From: Rathayibacter rhapontici
Lineage (GTDB): Bacteria; Actinomycetota; Actinomycetes; Actinomycetales; Microbacteriaceae
DNA: 55,471 nt
Direction: 5' to 3'
Assembly: GCF_001995175.1 (NCBI RefSeq)
Contig: NZ_MUKN01000025.1
Coordinates: 1-55,471, forward strand
The translations under genes and the position numbers were made by a program. Below are positions 7,961 through 19,503 of this stretch, one piece after another. The notes below the pieces were generated by a model, which was given only the letters and a program-made list of their open reading frames with translations, had not been told where the DNA came from and ran no database searches. Within the stretch, counting starts at the first letter, position 1. The number at the start of each line of letters is the position of its first letter.

Positions 7961-9010
7961 TCAGCTCAGCCGGGCGACGACGGCGTCGCCGATCGCCGAG
8001 GTGGCGCGGGCGGAGCCGTCGCGGGACTCGATGTCGGCGGTCACCGCGGCCGTCACGCGGGCGGCCTCTTCGGGGCGGCCCAGGTGGTCCAGCAGCAGTG
8101 CCACCGAGAGGATCGCGGCGGTCGGATCGGCGAGCTGCTTCCCGGCGATGTCGGGCGCGGATCCGTGGACCGGCTCGAACATGCTGGGGAACGCGCCGTC
8201 GGGGTTGATGTTGCCCGAGGCGGCGAGGCCGATGCCGCCGCTGATCGCGCCGGCCAGATCGGTGAGGATGTCGCCGAAGAGGTTGTCGGTGACGATGACG
8301 TCGAACCTAGCAGGGTCGGTCACGAGGAAGATCGTGGCGGCGTCCACGTGGAGGTAATCGACGGCCACGTCCTGGTAGGCGGCCCCCACCTCGTCGACCA
8401 GGCGCTTCCACAGCGATCCGGAGAAGACGAGCACGTTCGTCTTGTGCACGAGGGTGAGCTTCGAGCGGCGCTTGCGGGCCAGCTCGAAGGCGTGGCGCAC
8501 GACGCGCTCGACGCCGTAGGCGGTGTTCACCGACACCTCGTTCGCGATCTCGTGCGGGGTGCCCTGGCGGATCGCTCCGCCGTTGCCGACGTACGGGCCC
8601 TCGGTGCCCTCGCGGACGACCACGAAGTCGACGTCGCCCGGCGCGGACAGCGGCGACGGGACGCCCGGATACACCCGGGTCGGCCGCAGGTTCACGTAGT
8701 GGTCGAGGGCGAACCGCAGGCGCAGCAGCAGGCCGCGCTCGATGTTCGCGTCCTTCAGGCGCGGGTCGCCGGGCACTCCGCCGACGGCGCCCAGGAGGAT
8801 CGCGTCGTGCGCCGCGATCGCCGCGAGGTCCTCGTCGGTCAGCCCGTCGCCGGTCTCGAGGAACCGGGCCGCCCCGAGCGAGAACGGCGTCTTCTCGATC
8901 ACCAGGTCGGAGTCGGCGGTGACGGCGTCGAGGACCTTCACGGCCTCGGCGATCACCTCCGGTCCGATCCCGTCTCCGGGGATGACGGCGAGCTTCACGG
9001 TGCGGGGCAT
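7961..9010 (-). CDS. leuB: 3-Isopropylmalate dehydrogenase
   Basis: A 349-residue NAD-dependent beta-decarboxylating dehydrogenase, the third step of leucine synthesis (3-isopropylmalate to 2-oxoisocaproate). Seen: [12 protein letters not shown] at the N-terminus, [15 protein letters not shown], the substrate-binding [17 protein letters not shown], and [12 protein letters not shown]. The metal/NAD signature [25 protein letters not shown] and [12 protein letters not shown] follow. The ATG at 9010 has an AGGA site upstream. First gene of leuB-ilvE-FAH. leuA, leuC and leuD are not in the window. Confidence 0.96.
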   Translation of the reverse strand: MPRTVKLAVIPGDGIGPEVIAEAVKVLDAVTADSDLVIEKTPFSLGAARFLETGDGLTDEDLAAIAAHDAILLGAVGGVPGDPRLKDANIERGLLLRLRFALDHYVNLRPTRVYPGVPSPLSAPGDVDFVVVREGTEGPYVGNGGAIRQGTPHEIANEVSVNTAYGVERVVRHAFELARKRRSKLTLVHKTNVLVFSGSLWKRLVDEVGAAYQDVAVDYLHVDAATIFLVTDPARFDVIVTDNLFGDILTDLAGAISGGIGLAASGNINPDGAFPSMFEPVHGSAPDIAGKQLADPTAAILSVALLLDHLGRPEEAARVTAAVTADIESRDGSARATSAIGDAVVARLS

Positions 9011-9086
9011 GGGGCATCCTCAGGCGTGCGGGGGCAGTGCGCGAGCAGTGCGGGGCAGAGACGGTCCCAGCGTACTCTCGGGCCGC

Positions 9087-10637
9087 TCAGCTGCGCCGCA
9101 GCCGCCAGGCCGCGACGACCGCCGCGAGCAGCACCAGGCCGACGCCGATCCAGGCCGACCAGCCCACTCCCGCGTCGAACGCGGCACCGGCCGAGGCCAG
9201 CAGGCTCGCGGCGGAGTCGGCGGGCAGCTCGCCCGCCACGGCGACCGCGCCGCCCAGGGTCTCCCCCGCGCGCTGCACCTGATCGGCGTCGAGCCCGGCG
9301 GGCAGCACGACTCCGCTGCGGTACGCCGACGTCAGCACCGTGCCCAGCGTCGCCGTGCCCAGCACCGCGCCCAGCTCGTACGCCGTCTCGGACACCGCCG
9401 AGGCGGCTCCCGCCTTGTCGGCCGGCGCGTTCGCCAGCACGAGCTCGTTCGACACCGTCTCTGCCGCGCCGATGCCCAGGCCGAGGAACGCGAACGCGAC
9501 CGCGACGGTCAGCGCGGTCGCGCCTCCCTCCGCCCCGCTGCCGATCGCCAGCAGTGCATAGCCGACCGCCGACACCACGAGCCCGACCGGCACGACGAGC
9601 CGCGGAGTGATGCGGCGCGCGACCGGCACCACGCCGAGTCCCGCCGCGATCATCACCACGAGCCCCGGCACGAGCACGAGCCCGGCCTGCAGCGGCGAGA
9701 GCCCCACGACCAGCTGCAGGTGCTGCGAGACGAAGAAGAGTCCGCCGACGAGCGCCACGACGCTCAGGAGGTTGACGACGATGGCCGCGCTGAACGAGCC
9801 GCGGCGGAAGAGCGACAGGTCGAGCATCGGCACCGCGCGCCGCTGCTGGCGCCGCACGAACAGCACGCCGCTCACCACGCCGACGACGAGAGCGGTCACG
9901 GCCACCGCGTCGACGCCGTGCTCGGCCACCGACTTCACCGCGTAGACGAGGGGCGCCATCGTCGCGAGCGAGAGCACGATGCTGACGACGTCCACGGGCC
10001 CCGGCTGCGGGTCGCGCGACTCCGGCACGAGGATCGGCGCGAGCACGACCAGCGGCAGCAGCACGGGCACCGCGAGCAGGAACACCGATCCCCAGGGGAA
10101 GCTCTCGAGCAGCACCCCGCCGACCAGAGGACCGACCGCGGAGCCCACCGCGAACCCGGTCGCCCAGATGGCGATCGCGAGCCGGCGCTGGTCGCGGTCC
10201 GGGAAGAGGCTGCGCAGGAGCGACAGCGTCGAGGGCATGAGCGTCGCGCCGAACAGGCCCAGCGCCGCCCGGGCCGCGATGAGCGCGCCGGCCGTCGGAG
10301 CGAAGGCCGCGGCGATCGAGACGACCGCGAAGCCGATCGCGCCGATCACGAGCAGCTTCCGCCGGCCGACCCGGTCGCCCAGGCTGCCCATCGCCACGAG
10401 GAGGCCCGCGAGGACCAGCGGGTACGCGTCGACGATCCAGAGCAGCTCGGTGCCCGTGGGCCCGAGGTCCTCGGCGATCAGCGGCAGCGCGAAGTTGAGC
10501 ACCGTGTTGTCGACCGAGACCAGCAGCACCGGCAGCATCAGCACCGCGAGGGCGAACCAGGCGCGGCGGCCGACGCGGTCCTCGACGGGCGCGGTGGAGG
10601 TGGGGGGAACGGTGACGGGGGCGGTGCGGGCGGACAC
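9087..10637 (-). CDS. MFS multidrug efflux transporter (DHA2, EmrB/QacA type)
   Basis: A 516-residue proton-driven exporter with about 14 predicted membrane segments. Signature pieces: VSVDNTVLNFALPLIAEDL in TM1, WIVDAYPLVLAGLLVAMGSLGDRVGRRK (motif A after TM2), RAALGLFGATLMPSTLSLLRSLFPDRDQR, and WGSVFLLAVPVLLP. The GTG at 10637, preceded by a GAGAGAG ribosome site, is preferred to distant starts that would add a non-homologous basic tail. It is divergent from a TetR regulator, with a shared operator between them. The substrate is not known; biocides or dyes are typical for this pairing. Confidence 0.9.
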   Translation of the reverse strand: MSARTAPVTVPPTSTAPVEDRVGRRAWFALAVLMLPVLLVSVDNTVLNFALPLIAEDLGPTGTELLWIVDAYPLVLAGLLVAMGSLGDRVGRRKLLVIGAIGFAVVSIAAAFAPTAGALIAARAALGLFGATLMPSTLSLLRSLFPDRDQRRLAIAIWATGFAVGSAVGPLVGGVLLESFPWGSVFLLAVPVLLPLVVLAPILVPESRDPQPGPVDVVSIVLSLATMAPLVYAVKSVAEHGVDAVAVTALVVGVVSGVLFVRRQQRRAVPMLDLSLFRRGSFSAAIVVNLLSVVALVGGLFFVSQHLQLVVGLSPLQAGLVLVPGLVVMIAAGLGVVPVARRITPRLVVPVGLVVSAVGYALLAIGSGAEGGATALTVAVAFAFLGLGIGAAETVSNELVLANAPADKAGAASAVSETAYELGAVLGTATLGTVLTSAYRSGVVLPAGLDADQVQRAGETLGGAVAVAGELPADSAASLLASAGAAFDAGVGWSAWIGVGLVLLAAVVAAWRLRRS

Positions 10638-10706
10638 GGTGGTGCTCTCTCTCGGATCGACGTCGCGCCGGCACCGGACGGCGCGCGGCGGGCGACTCGA
10701 GGAGTA

Positions 10707-10722
10707 TACCGTCCAGCCGGTA
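10707..10722. promoter_or_regulatory. TetR-type operator between the MFS gene and its regulator
   Basis: Inverted half-sites TACCG (10707-10711) and CGGTA (10718-10722) with a 6-base spacer lie in the 118-bp divergent intergenic region. They overlap TATAC and TACAGT -10-like sequences on the two strands. This placement would let one TetR dimer control both genes. Inferred from spacing and symmetry. Confidence 0.55.
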
Positions 10723-10755
10723 CAGTAACGCAAGACCGACCGTAGGATGGGGCGC

Positions 10756-11298
10756 ATGCCTCCCGCCTCCCCCGCCCGTGATCGCGTCCTCGACGCGTTC
10801 GAGGAGCTGCTGAACGAGCAGGGCGAGCGCGCAGCCACTCTCGACGCCGTCGCCCGCGCCGCCGGGGTCTCGAAGGGCGGCCTGCTCTACCACTTCCCCT
10901 CGAAGGACGCCCTCGTCGACGGACTCGTCGCGCGGCTCGACGAGCGCCTCGCCGAGGACATCCACCGCATCCGCACGTCCGACGAGGGCGTGGTGCCCTA
11001 TCTGATCCGCACCTCGTTCGCCGCCGACACCCCCTTCGACCGCACGATCCTCGCCGTCTCGCGCATCGCGCAGGGCCACGACGAGCGGGCGAGCGCGGCC
11101 CTCGCGCGGATCCACGACAGCTGGAACGCCGTCGTCGCCGAGGCCGTCGGCGATCCGCTGGTGGCCCGCGCGATCGTCCTGATGAGCGACGGCCTCTACT
11201 ACAACTCCGCCCTGCTGCCCACGGGCCAGCAGTCGCGCGGCGAGGCGGAGGACGTCCTCGCGGTGATCGACCGCCTCCTGGCCCCGCGCGGCGACTGA
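10756..11298 (+). CDS. TetR/AcrR family transcriptional repressor
   Basis: A 180-residue regulator. The N-terminal helix-turn-helix reads RVLDAFEELLNEQGERAATLDAVARAAGVSKGGLLYHFPSKDALVDG (given here only to mark about residues 9-55; the recognition helix is SKGGLLYHF). The C-terminal ligand domain is variable. The ATG at 10756 is preferred over 10747 because AGGA sits 8 bases before it. It is divergent from an efflux pump gene and shares an operator with it, so it most likely represses the pump and itself until a drug binds. Confidence 0.88.
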   Translation: MPPASPARDRVLDAFEELLNEQGERAATLDAVARAAGVSKGGLLYHFPSKDALVDGLVARLDERLAEDIHRIRTSDEGVVPYLIRTSFAADTPFDRTILAVSRIAQGHDERASAALARIHDSWNAVVAEAVGDPLVARAIVLMSDGLYYNSALLPTGQQSRGEAEDVLAVIDRLLAPRGD

Positions 11299-11304
11299 GC
11301 GCCG

Positions 11305-11331
11305 CGCGCACCGCGCCGACGACGGTGCGCG
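11305..11331. terminator. Hairpin between convergent tetR and serA
   Basis: A perfect 9-bp stem (CGCGCACCG / CGGTGCGCG) with a 9-base loop, positioned 6 bp after the tetR stop and 36 bp beyond the serA stop on the other strand. No T-tract. Confidence 0.5.
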
Positions 11332-11366
11332 GGACGGGCTCGGATCGTGCTCGGTGAGCGGTGGGA

Positions 11367-12959
11367 CTACTGCTCCGTGATGTCGATCTCCTGCATGGTG
11401 TCGGCGTCGATCGCGACGCGGACCTTCTCGAGCAGGCCCGCCGGCGCCGGCGAGTCGATGGTGATCACCGAGAGGGCCTTGCCGCCCGCCTCGGTGCGCG
11501 CGACCTGCATGCCCGCGATGTTGACCGAGGCCTCGCCGAACTCGCGGCCGTAGACCGCGACGATCCCGGGGCGGTCGACGTAGCTCATCACGACGTGGTG
11601 CTTCGCGATCGGCACCTCGACGTCGTAGCCGTTGATCGCGACGAGCTTCTCGACCTGCTTGGTGCCGGTGAGCGTGCCCGAGACCGAGATCTGCGAGCCG
11701 TCCGAGAGTGCGCCGCTCAGCGTGATCAGGTTGCGGTACTCGTCCGAGACGGCGTCGGTGATCAGGCGCACCTCGATGCCGCGCTGCTCCGCGAGCACGG
11801 GCGCGTTCACGTACGAGACCGTCTCGGACACGACGTTGGTGAAGACGCCCTTGAGCGCCGCGAGCTTGAGCACCTTGACGTCGTAGCCGGCGAGCTCGCC
11901 GCGCACCTCGACGTCGATCGAGGTGACCGGCGAGTGCGCGAGGCCCGCGAAGACCTGCCCGAGCTTCTCGACCAGCGGGATGCCGGGCCGGACGTACTCG
12001 TCGATGACGCCCCCGGCCACGTTCACCGCGTCGGGGACGAGCTCGCCCGAGAGCGCGAGGCGCACCGACTTGGCGACCGAGACGCCGGCCTTCTCCTGCG
12101 CCTCGTCGGTCGACGCTCCGAGGTGCGGAGTGACGACGACGTTCTCGAGCGCCAGCAGCGGCGAGCCGACCGGCGGCTCCTTGACGAAGACGTCGAGACC
12201 GGCGCCGGCGATGGTGTCGGCGACGAGCGCGCGGTGCAGCGCGTCCTCGTCGATGAGGCCGCCCCGCGCCACGTTCACGATGTAGGCCGTCGGCTTCATC
12301 AGCGCGAGCTGCTCGTCCGAGATCATGCCGGTCGTCTCGGGGGTCTTGGGCATGTGGATCGTGATGAAGTCGCTCTGCGCGAGGAGCTCCTCGAGCGACA
12401 GGAGCGTCACTCCGAGCTGCTGCGCGCGGGCGCTCGTGACGTAGGGGTCGTACGCGACGACGTCGACGCCGAAGGCCTGCAGGCGGGCGGTGATCAGCGC
12501 GCCGATGCGGCCGAGGCCGATGATGCCGACGGTCTTCTCGTAGAGCTCGGTGCCGGTGTACTTCGAGCGCTTCCACAGGCCCTGCGCGAGCGCGCTGTGC
12601 GCCGCGGGGATGTGGCGGGCGAGGCTCAGGATGTGGCCCACGGTCAGCTCGGCCGCCGAGATGATGTTGGAGGTCGGCGCGTTGACGACCATGACGCCGG
12701 CGGCGGTCGCGGCGGTGATGTCGACGTTGTCGAGACCCACTCCCGCGCGCGCGATCACCTTCAGCGACGGAGCCGCGGCGATGGCCTCGGCGTCGACCTG
12801 CGTCGCCGAGCGGACGAGGATCGCGTCGGCGGTGCCGAGCGCCTCGAGCAGCGCCGGGCGGTCGGTGCCGTCCACGTTCCTGACCTCGAAGTCGGGACCG
12901 AGGGCGTCGACGGTGGCGGGCGAGAGTTCTTCGGCGATCAGGACGACCGGCTTTGTCAC
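11367..12959 (-). CDS. serA: D-3-phosphoglycerate dehydrogenase
   Basis: A 530-residue long-form enzyme that makes 3-phosphohydroxypyruvate from 3-phosphoglycerate, the first step of serine synthesis. Domains: substrate-binding lobe with LVRSATQVDAEAI; Rossmann NAD lobe with IGLGRIGALITARLQAFG; catalytic segment NVARGGLIDEDAL and TPHLGASTDEAQ; an intervening allosteric-substrate domain; and a C-terminal ACT domain (YVDRPGIVAVYGREFG), which usually senses serine. Monocistronic on the minus strand. Next to the ilv genes it extends an amino-acid-synthesis neighbourhood. Confidence 0.96.
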   Translation of the reverse strand: MTKPVVLIAEELSPATVDALGPDFEVRNVDGTDRPALLEALGTADAILVRSATQVDAEAIAAAPSLKVIARAGVGLDNVDITAATAAGVMVVNAPTSNIISAAELTVGHILSLARHIPAAHSALAQGLWKRSKYTGTELYEKTVGIIGLGRIGALITARLQAFGVDVVAYDPYVTSARAQQLGVTLLSLEELLAQSDFITIHMPKTPETTGMISDEQLALMKPTAYIVNVARGGLIDEDALHRALVADTIAGAGLDVFVKEPPVGSPLLALENVVVTPHLGASTDEAQEKAGVSVAKSVRLALSGELVPDAVNVAGGVIDEYVRPGIPLVEKLGQVFAGLAHSPVTSIDVEVRGELAGYDVKVLKLAALKGVFTNVVSETVSYVNAPVLAEQRGIEVRLITDAVSDEYRNLITLSGALSDGSQISVSGTLTGTKQVEKLVAINGYDVEVPIAKHHVVMSYVDRPGIVAVYGREFGEASVNIAGMQVARTEAGGKALSVITIDSPAPAGLLEKVRVAIDADTMQEIDITEQ

Positions 12960-13063
12960 GAGTGCGCTTCCTTCGGGGAGGGGACGGTGCGGGCACCGGA
13001 CGCGGGCGTCGCGGGAGCCCCCGCCACTGTAGCGGAGCCCCGCCGCCGGGCTCGGTCGTGTGA

Positions 13064-13106
13064 CGCCGTGCTCCTCACGGTGACGGCCGTGCTCCTCACA
13101 GTGACG
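13064..13106. repeat. Two tandem ~21-bp repeats
   Basis: GCCGTGCTCCTCAC-(G/A)-GTGACG occurs twice in tandem in the 156-bp gap between serA and the next gene. The units differ at one internal base. No function is evident; the rest of the gap shows no gene. Confidence 0.6.
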
Positions 13107-13115
13107 ACGGGCCGC

Positions 13116-13496
13116 TCAGCCGAGCGAGACGAGGCTCGCGAAGCCGAAGACCTGCTGCACGTCGAGCGACAGCACGGCCGAGAGGCAGAGCGCCGCGAGC
13201 AGGAGCCCGGCCCGCGCGGCGACCCCGCGGCGCCGTCCGAGCAGCAGCGCGACGACGAAGCAGACGACGGGCAGCGCGAGCCCGAGCAGCAGCACCGTCC
13301 ATCCGGTCGCGTTGAGGTCGGTGTTCAGCCCTGCGGCGTAGGCGCGGATGCCCACGAGATTGCCGATCGCCTCCCACACGTCCCAGGCGAACAGGGCGCC
13401 GAACAGCACGGCGATCAGCGCCGAGAGCGCGAGGCGCTTGCCCCGACCCTCGCGCCGGCCGCCGAGCGTGGCCTTCGTCGCGGTCTCGTCGCTCAT
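13116..13496 (-). CDS. Small membrane protein, unknown function
   Basis: A 126-residue protein with a charged N-terminus (~20 residues, Lys/Arg rich) and three hydrophobic segments: LALSALIAVLFGALFAWDVW, TGWTVLLLGLALPVVCFVVA and AGLLLAALCLSAVLSLDVQQ. It starts 2 bp after the stop of the gene before it, so it is translationally coupled to another membrane protein. I recognise no family. The pair looks like a small two-subunit membrane assembly, but there is no functional clue. Confidence 0.75.
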   Translation of the reverse strand: MSDETATKATLGGRREGRGKRLALSALIAVLFGALFAWDVWEAIGNLVGIRAYAAGLNTDLNATGWTVLLLGLALPVVCFVVALLLGRRRGVAARAGLLLAALCLSAVLSLDVQQVFGFASLVSLG

Positions 13497-13498
13497 CC

Positions 13499-14020
13499 TC
13501 ACGCCCCCTTCAGGAACGGCAGCGGAGCGAGCAGCACGAGTCCGGCGACCAGCCAGAGCACGCGGGTGCGCACCCGCGCGTCGCGGGTGCCGAGCAGCGT
13601 CGCGGTGAACCAGGTGACGGGAGCGGCGACGGCCAGCCACAGCCCGAGTCCGTAGAGCGCCCCGCCGACCGCGTCGCCGGCGAACGTGGCCGCGATCGCG
13701 GCGTTCTGACGGGTGGCCGAGACCATCCACGCGATCGTGTAGAGCAGGTAGACGCCGGCGGTGACCCCGGTCGCGATCAGCAGCACCGAGGAGGCGGCCG
13801 CGGCGTCGAGCTCGGACGTCCCGTCCTCCTCCGGCTCGTCCTCGCGCAGCTCCTCCGGGAAGCGCTCCTCGGTCTCGCCCTCGAGCGCCGGTCGCTCCTG
13901 CGGCGCCGAGCGGACTGCGCGGGGCGGACGCCGCCGCGTCGTCCCCGGCCCCGCCGCGAGCGTCGGGTCCTCGTCCTCGCCCGCCCAGCTGAGCGCGTCG
14001 TCGTCCCTGGCATCGATCAC
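13499..14020 (-). CDS. Membrane protein with acidic disordered N-terminus
   Basis: A 173-residue protein. The first ~75 residues are charged and Pro/Glu rich (PEELREDEPEEDGTSEL) and probably disordered in the cytoplasm. Three hydrophobic segments follow, including AASSVLLIATGVTAGVYLLY, ALYGLGLWLAVAAPVTWFTA and VLWLVAGLVLLAPLPFL. Homologues in this bacterial family are sometimes labelled DNA polymerase III gamma/tau because of the acidic Ala/Pro-rich N-terminus; nothing here supports that label. It is translated just ahead of the 126-residue membrane protein. Confidence 0.75.
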   Translation of the reverse strand: MIDARDDDALSWAGEDEDPTLAAGPGTTRRRPPRAVRSAPQERPALEGETEERFPEELREDEPEEDGTSELDAAAASSVLLIATGVTAGVYLLYTIAWMVSATRQNAAIAATFAGDAVGGALYGLGLWLAVAAPVTWFTATLLGTRDARVRTRVLWLVAGLVLLAPLPFLKGA

Positions 14021-14127
14021 CCCGACACCCTAACCGCGCCCGGCTCCCAGGGGCCTCGGAGTGAGGCGTCACCGCGCGGACACCTGCACGCCACCGCCCG
14101 GCCTCCCCCGCCCGCGATCCTCCCCGG

Positions 14128-14952
14128 ATGGGGGAACGCACTGCGGCGGCCGGCGAGCGGCGCTACGTCGCGATCGGCGACTCCTTCACCGAGGGCGTCG
14201 GCGATCCGCATCCGCGACTGCCCAACGGAGTCAGGGGCTGGGCCGACCGCGTGGCCGACCGTCTCGCGAAGGCCGAGCCCGGCTGGGAGTACGCGAACCT
14301 CGCCATCCGCTCGAAGCGCCTCGCGCAGATCCGCGACGAGCAGCTGCAGCCCGCGCTCGCGCTGCGGCCGACGCTCGTGACGCTCTACGCGGGCGGCAAC
14401 GACATCCTCGACCTCGGGACCGACATGCGCGTCCTGGTGCGCGAGTACGAGTGCCTCGTCGACGCCCTGGCCACCACCGGAGCCTCGCTCGTCCTGTTCA
14501 CCGGCTTCGACATCCCGGGGCTGCCCGCGCCGCGGATGTTCGTCCGGCGCAACCGGATCTACAACAGCGCCGTCCGCCGCATCGCCCGCGAGCGCGGCGC
14601 GATCCTCGTCGACTACTGGCGGATGCAGGCGTTCCGCGAGCCGATGATGTGGTCCGCCGACCGGATGCACCTCTCCAAGCGCGGCCACCGCTTCCTCGCG
14701 GCCCGCGTGCTCGAGATCCTCGGCGTCCCGCACACGATCTCGGCGGGACCGTGGGATCCGCCGGAGCCCCTCACCCCGCGGGAGTGGCTGCGCGATCAGC
14801 ACCGCTGGACCGCGGACTGGCTGCTCCCCCTGGTCGGCCGGAAGATCCGGCGCGTCACCCTCGGCGACCACCTGCAGCCCCGCTGGCCGGAGCCGGTCGT
14901 CGTCCCGCCCAAGGGCGGCCTGCGCCGCCTCGCGCGGGAGGCCGCGCACTGA
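14128..14952 (+). CDS. SGNH/GDSL-type esterase/lipase
   Basis: A 274-residue hydrolase of the SGNH superfamily. Block I is AIGDSFTEGVGDP with the nucleophile Ser near residue 20, block III is YAGGNDILDLG, and block V is DRMHLSKRGHRFLA with the catalytic Asp/His. No signal peptide is visible, so it is probably cytoplasmic. It would release acyl or acetyl groups from small esters, sugars or lipids. It is divergent from the two membrane-protein genes and convergent with the next. The substrate is unknown. Confidence 0.88.
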   Translation: MGERTAAAGERRYVAIGDSFTEGVGDPHPRLPNGVRGWADRVADRLAKAEPGWEYANLAIRSKRLAQIRDEQLQPALALRPTLVTLYAGGNDILDLGTDMRVLVREYECLVDALATTGASLVLFTGFDIPGLPAPRMFVRRNRIYNSAVRRIARERGAILVDYWRMQAFREPMMWSADRMHLSKRGHRFLAARVLEILGVPHTISAGPWDPPEPLTPREWLRDQHRWTADWLLPLVGRKIRRVTLGDHLQPRWPEPVVVPPKGGLRRLAREAAH

Positions 14953-14965
14953 TCGGCGGTGCTCG

Positions 14966-15861
14966 TCAGCTCACCAGCGGCAGCAGCAGCACCGGGAGCA
15001 GCACGGCGACCAGCATCACGATCGGAGCGGCCCGTCCCGCGGCCGGGTTCGCGGGCGCCGCCGTCCTCGACCCTCCGGGCAGAGCGCGGCGGTCGATCAC
15101 CGCCACTCCCCCGCGGACGGCCAGCGGCCCCTCCTCGAGGTCGCCCGGCCACAGCTCGACGAGCAGCCGACGGCTCCGGGCCAGGCGCACGTCGACGTCC
15201 TTCCGGACGCGATCGGCAGGGCGCTCGCCTGGGAGGATCCGACTCCCGCTGCGGCCCCGGCTGCGGCGACGACGGCGGCCGCGACGACGAGCTCCTTCTC
15301 CCCGTCCAGCAGCAGGGCGGAGAGCAGCATCAGCACTCCGGCGCCCGCGACGACGAGACCCGCCAGCGACAGCAGGCTGAACAGCACCGAGCGGCTCCGG
15401 ACGCCGTGGGCGGCGGCGCGCTTCCGCGCCGCGGCGCGCTCGGCGACCGACGGGGCGAGGATCCGGGCGAGGTCCGCCGGGGAGAGCGCATCCTCCACGA
15501 GCCGCACGTCGTACGGCAGATCCGCCGTCTCGTCGACGTCGCCGCGGTCGAGATCGGCCGGCACCGGCCAGGCGGCGCGCGTCAGGAGCCGGGCGGTCCG
15601 CTCCGAGCGCCCCCGCAGCGCCGCGGCGGTCACCACGAGCACCGTCCCGGCGATCAGCGCGAGCGGCAGCGCGGCGAGCGTGCGCAGGAGCGGTGGCGAG
15701 GCCTCCAGGATCCCGCCGGACAGCAGCGCGAGCGCCGCCGCCATCCCCGCGCCGGCCAGCCCGCAGAGCACGACCCCCGCCGACACCCAGAACGACAGCC
15801 CGTCCCGGATCGCCGCCGCCGTCTCGTCCCACTGCCGCAGCCGCCGCGCCCGTCGCTCCAT
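14966..15861 (-). pseudogene. Membrane protein gene of unknown function, frameshifted
   Basis: The N-terminal part (from ATG 15861, or GTG 15870) reads MERRARRLRQWDETAAAI and contains two hydrophobic segments, a soluble loop (about residues 90-150), and two more hydrophobic segments ending VVAAAVVAAAGAAAG. Coding character then jumps to the next frame near 15240-15260 and continues as ILPGERPADRVRKDVDV, ending in a last hydrophobic helix LVAVLLPVLLLPLVS. Adding one base (for example a C in a GCC codon near 15253) joins the two into a ~298-residue protein. As given, the first frame runs on to a stop at 15097. No family recognised. Confidence 0.7.
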
Positions 15862-15887
15862 CCGCCCCACGCTACCCGCCGCCCCGG

Positions 15888-15966
15888 GGGAACCCCGGAC
15901 GCGAAGGAACCCCGACCCGTCGAGGGATCCCGCCGGAGCGGGTTCCGTCGACGGTCCGGGGTTCCC
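15888..15966. terminator. Long nested hairpin after ilvC
   Basis: Outer arms of 13 bp (GGGAACCCCGGAC at 15888-15900 / 15954-15966), a middle 7-bp pair (CCGTCGA / TCGACGG, 15917-15923 and 15948-15954, sharing one base with the outer arm), and an inner 9-bp pair with one mismatch around the loop CGGA (15925-15946). It starts 24 bp beyond the ilvC stop. It probably ends the ilv transcript and protects its 3' end. GGAACCC-like words recur four times. Confidence 0.65.
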
Positions 15967-15989
15967 TCGGTCCGTCAGGCGCTAGTGCG

Positions 15990-19400
<3,411 letters not shown>

Positions 19401-19503
19401 GCGGGTGTCGTTTCCTTCGAGAGGGAGTGCGGCGGCGGGCCCGGGACCGCGAGGTCCTGGACGCGGGAGGCGCGAGTGCGCGGCCGGCGGGAGCGGGCCG
19501 GGG

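Noticed and set aside
13499..14020. DNA polymerase III gamma/tau subunit
   Set aside because: Only the Ala/Pro/Glu-rich N-terminus recalls it. There is no ATPase domain, and three membrane segments are present.
19401..19503. Transcription attenuator leader before ilvB
   Set aside because: A small hairpin (GGACC-TCGC... at 19444-19457) exists, but I see no leader peptide rich in Leu, Val or Ile codons with competing stems.
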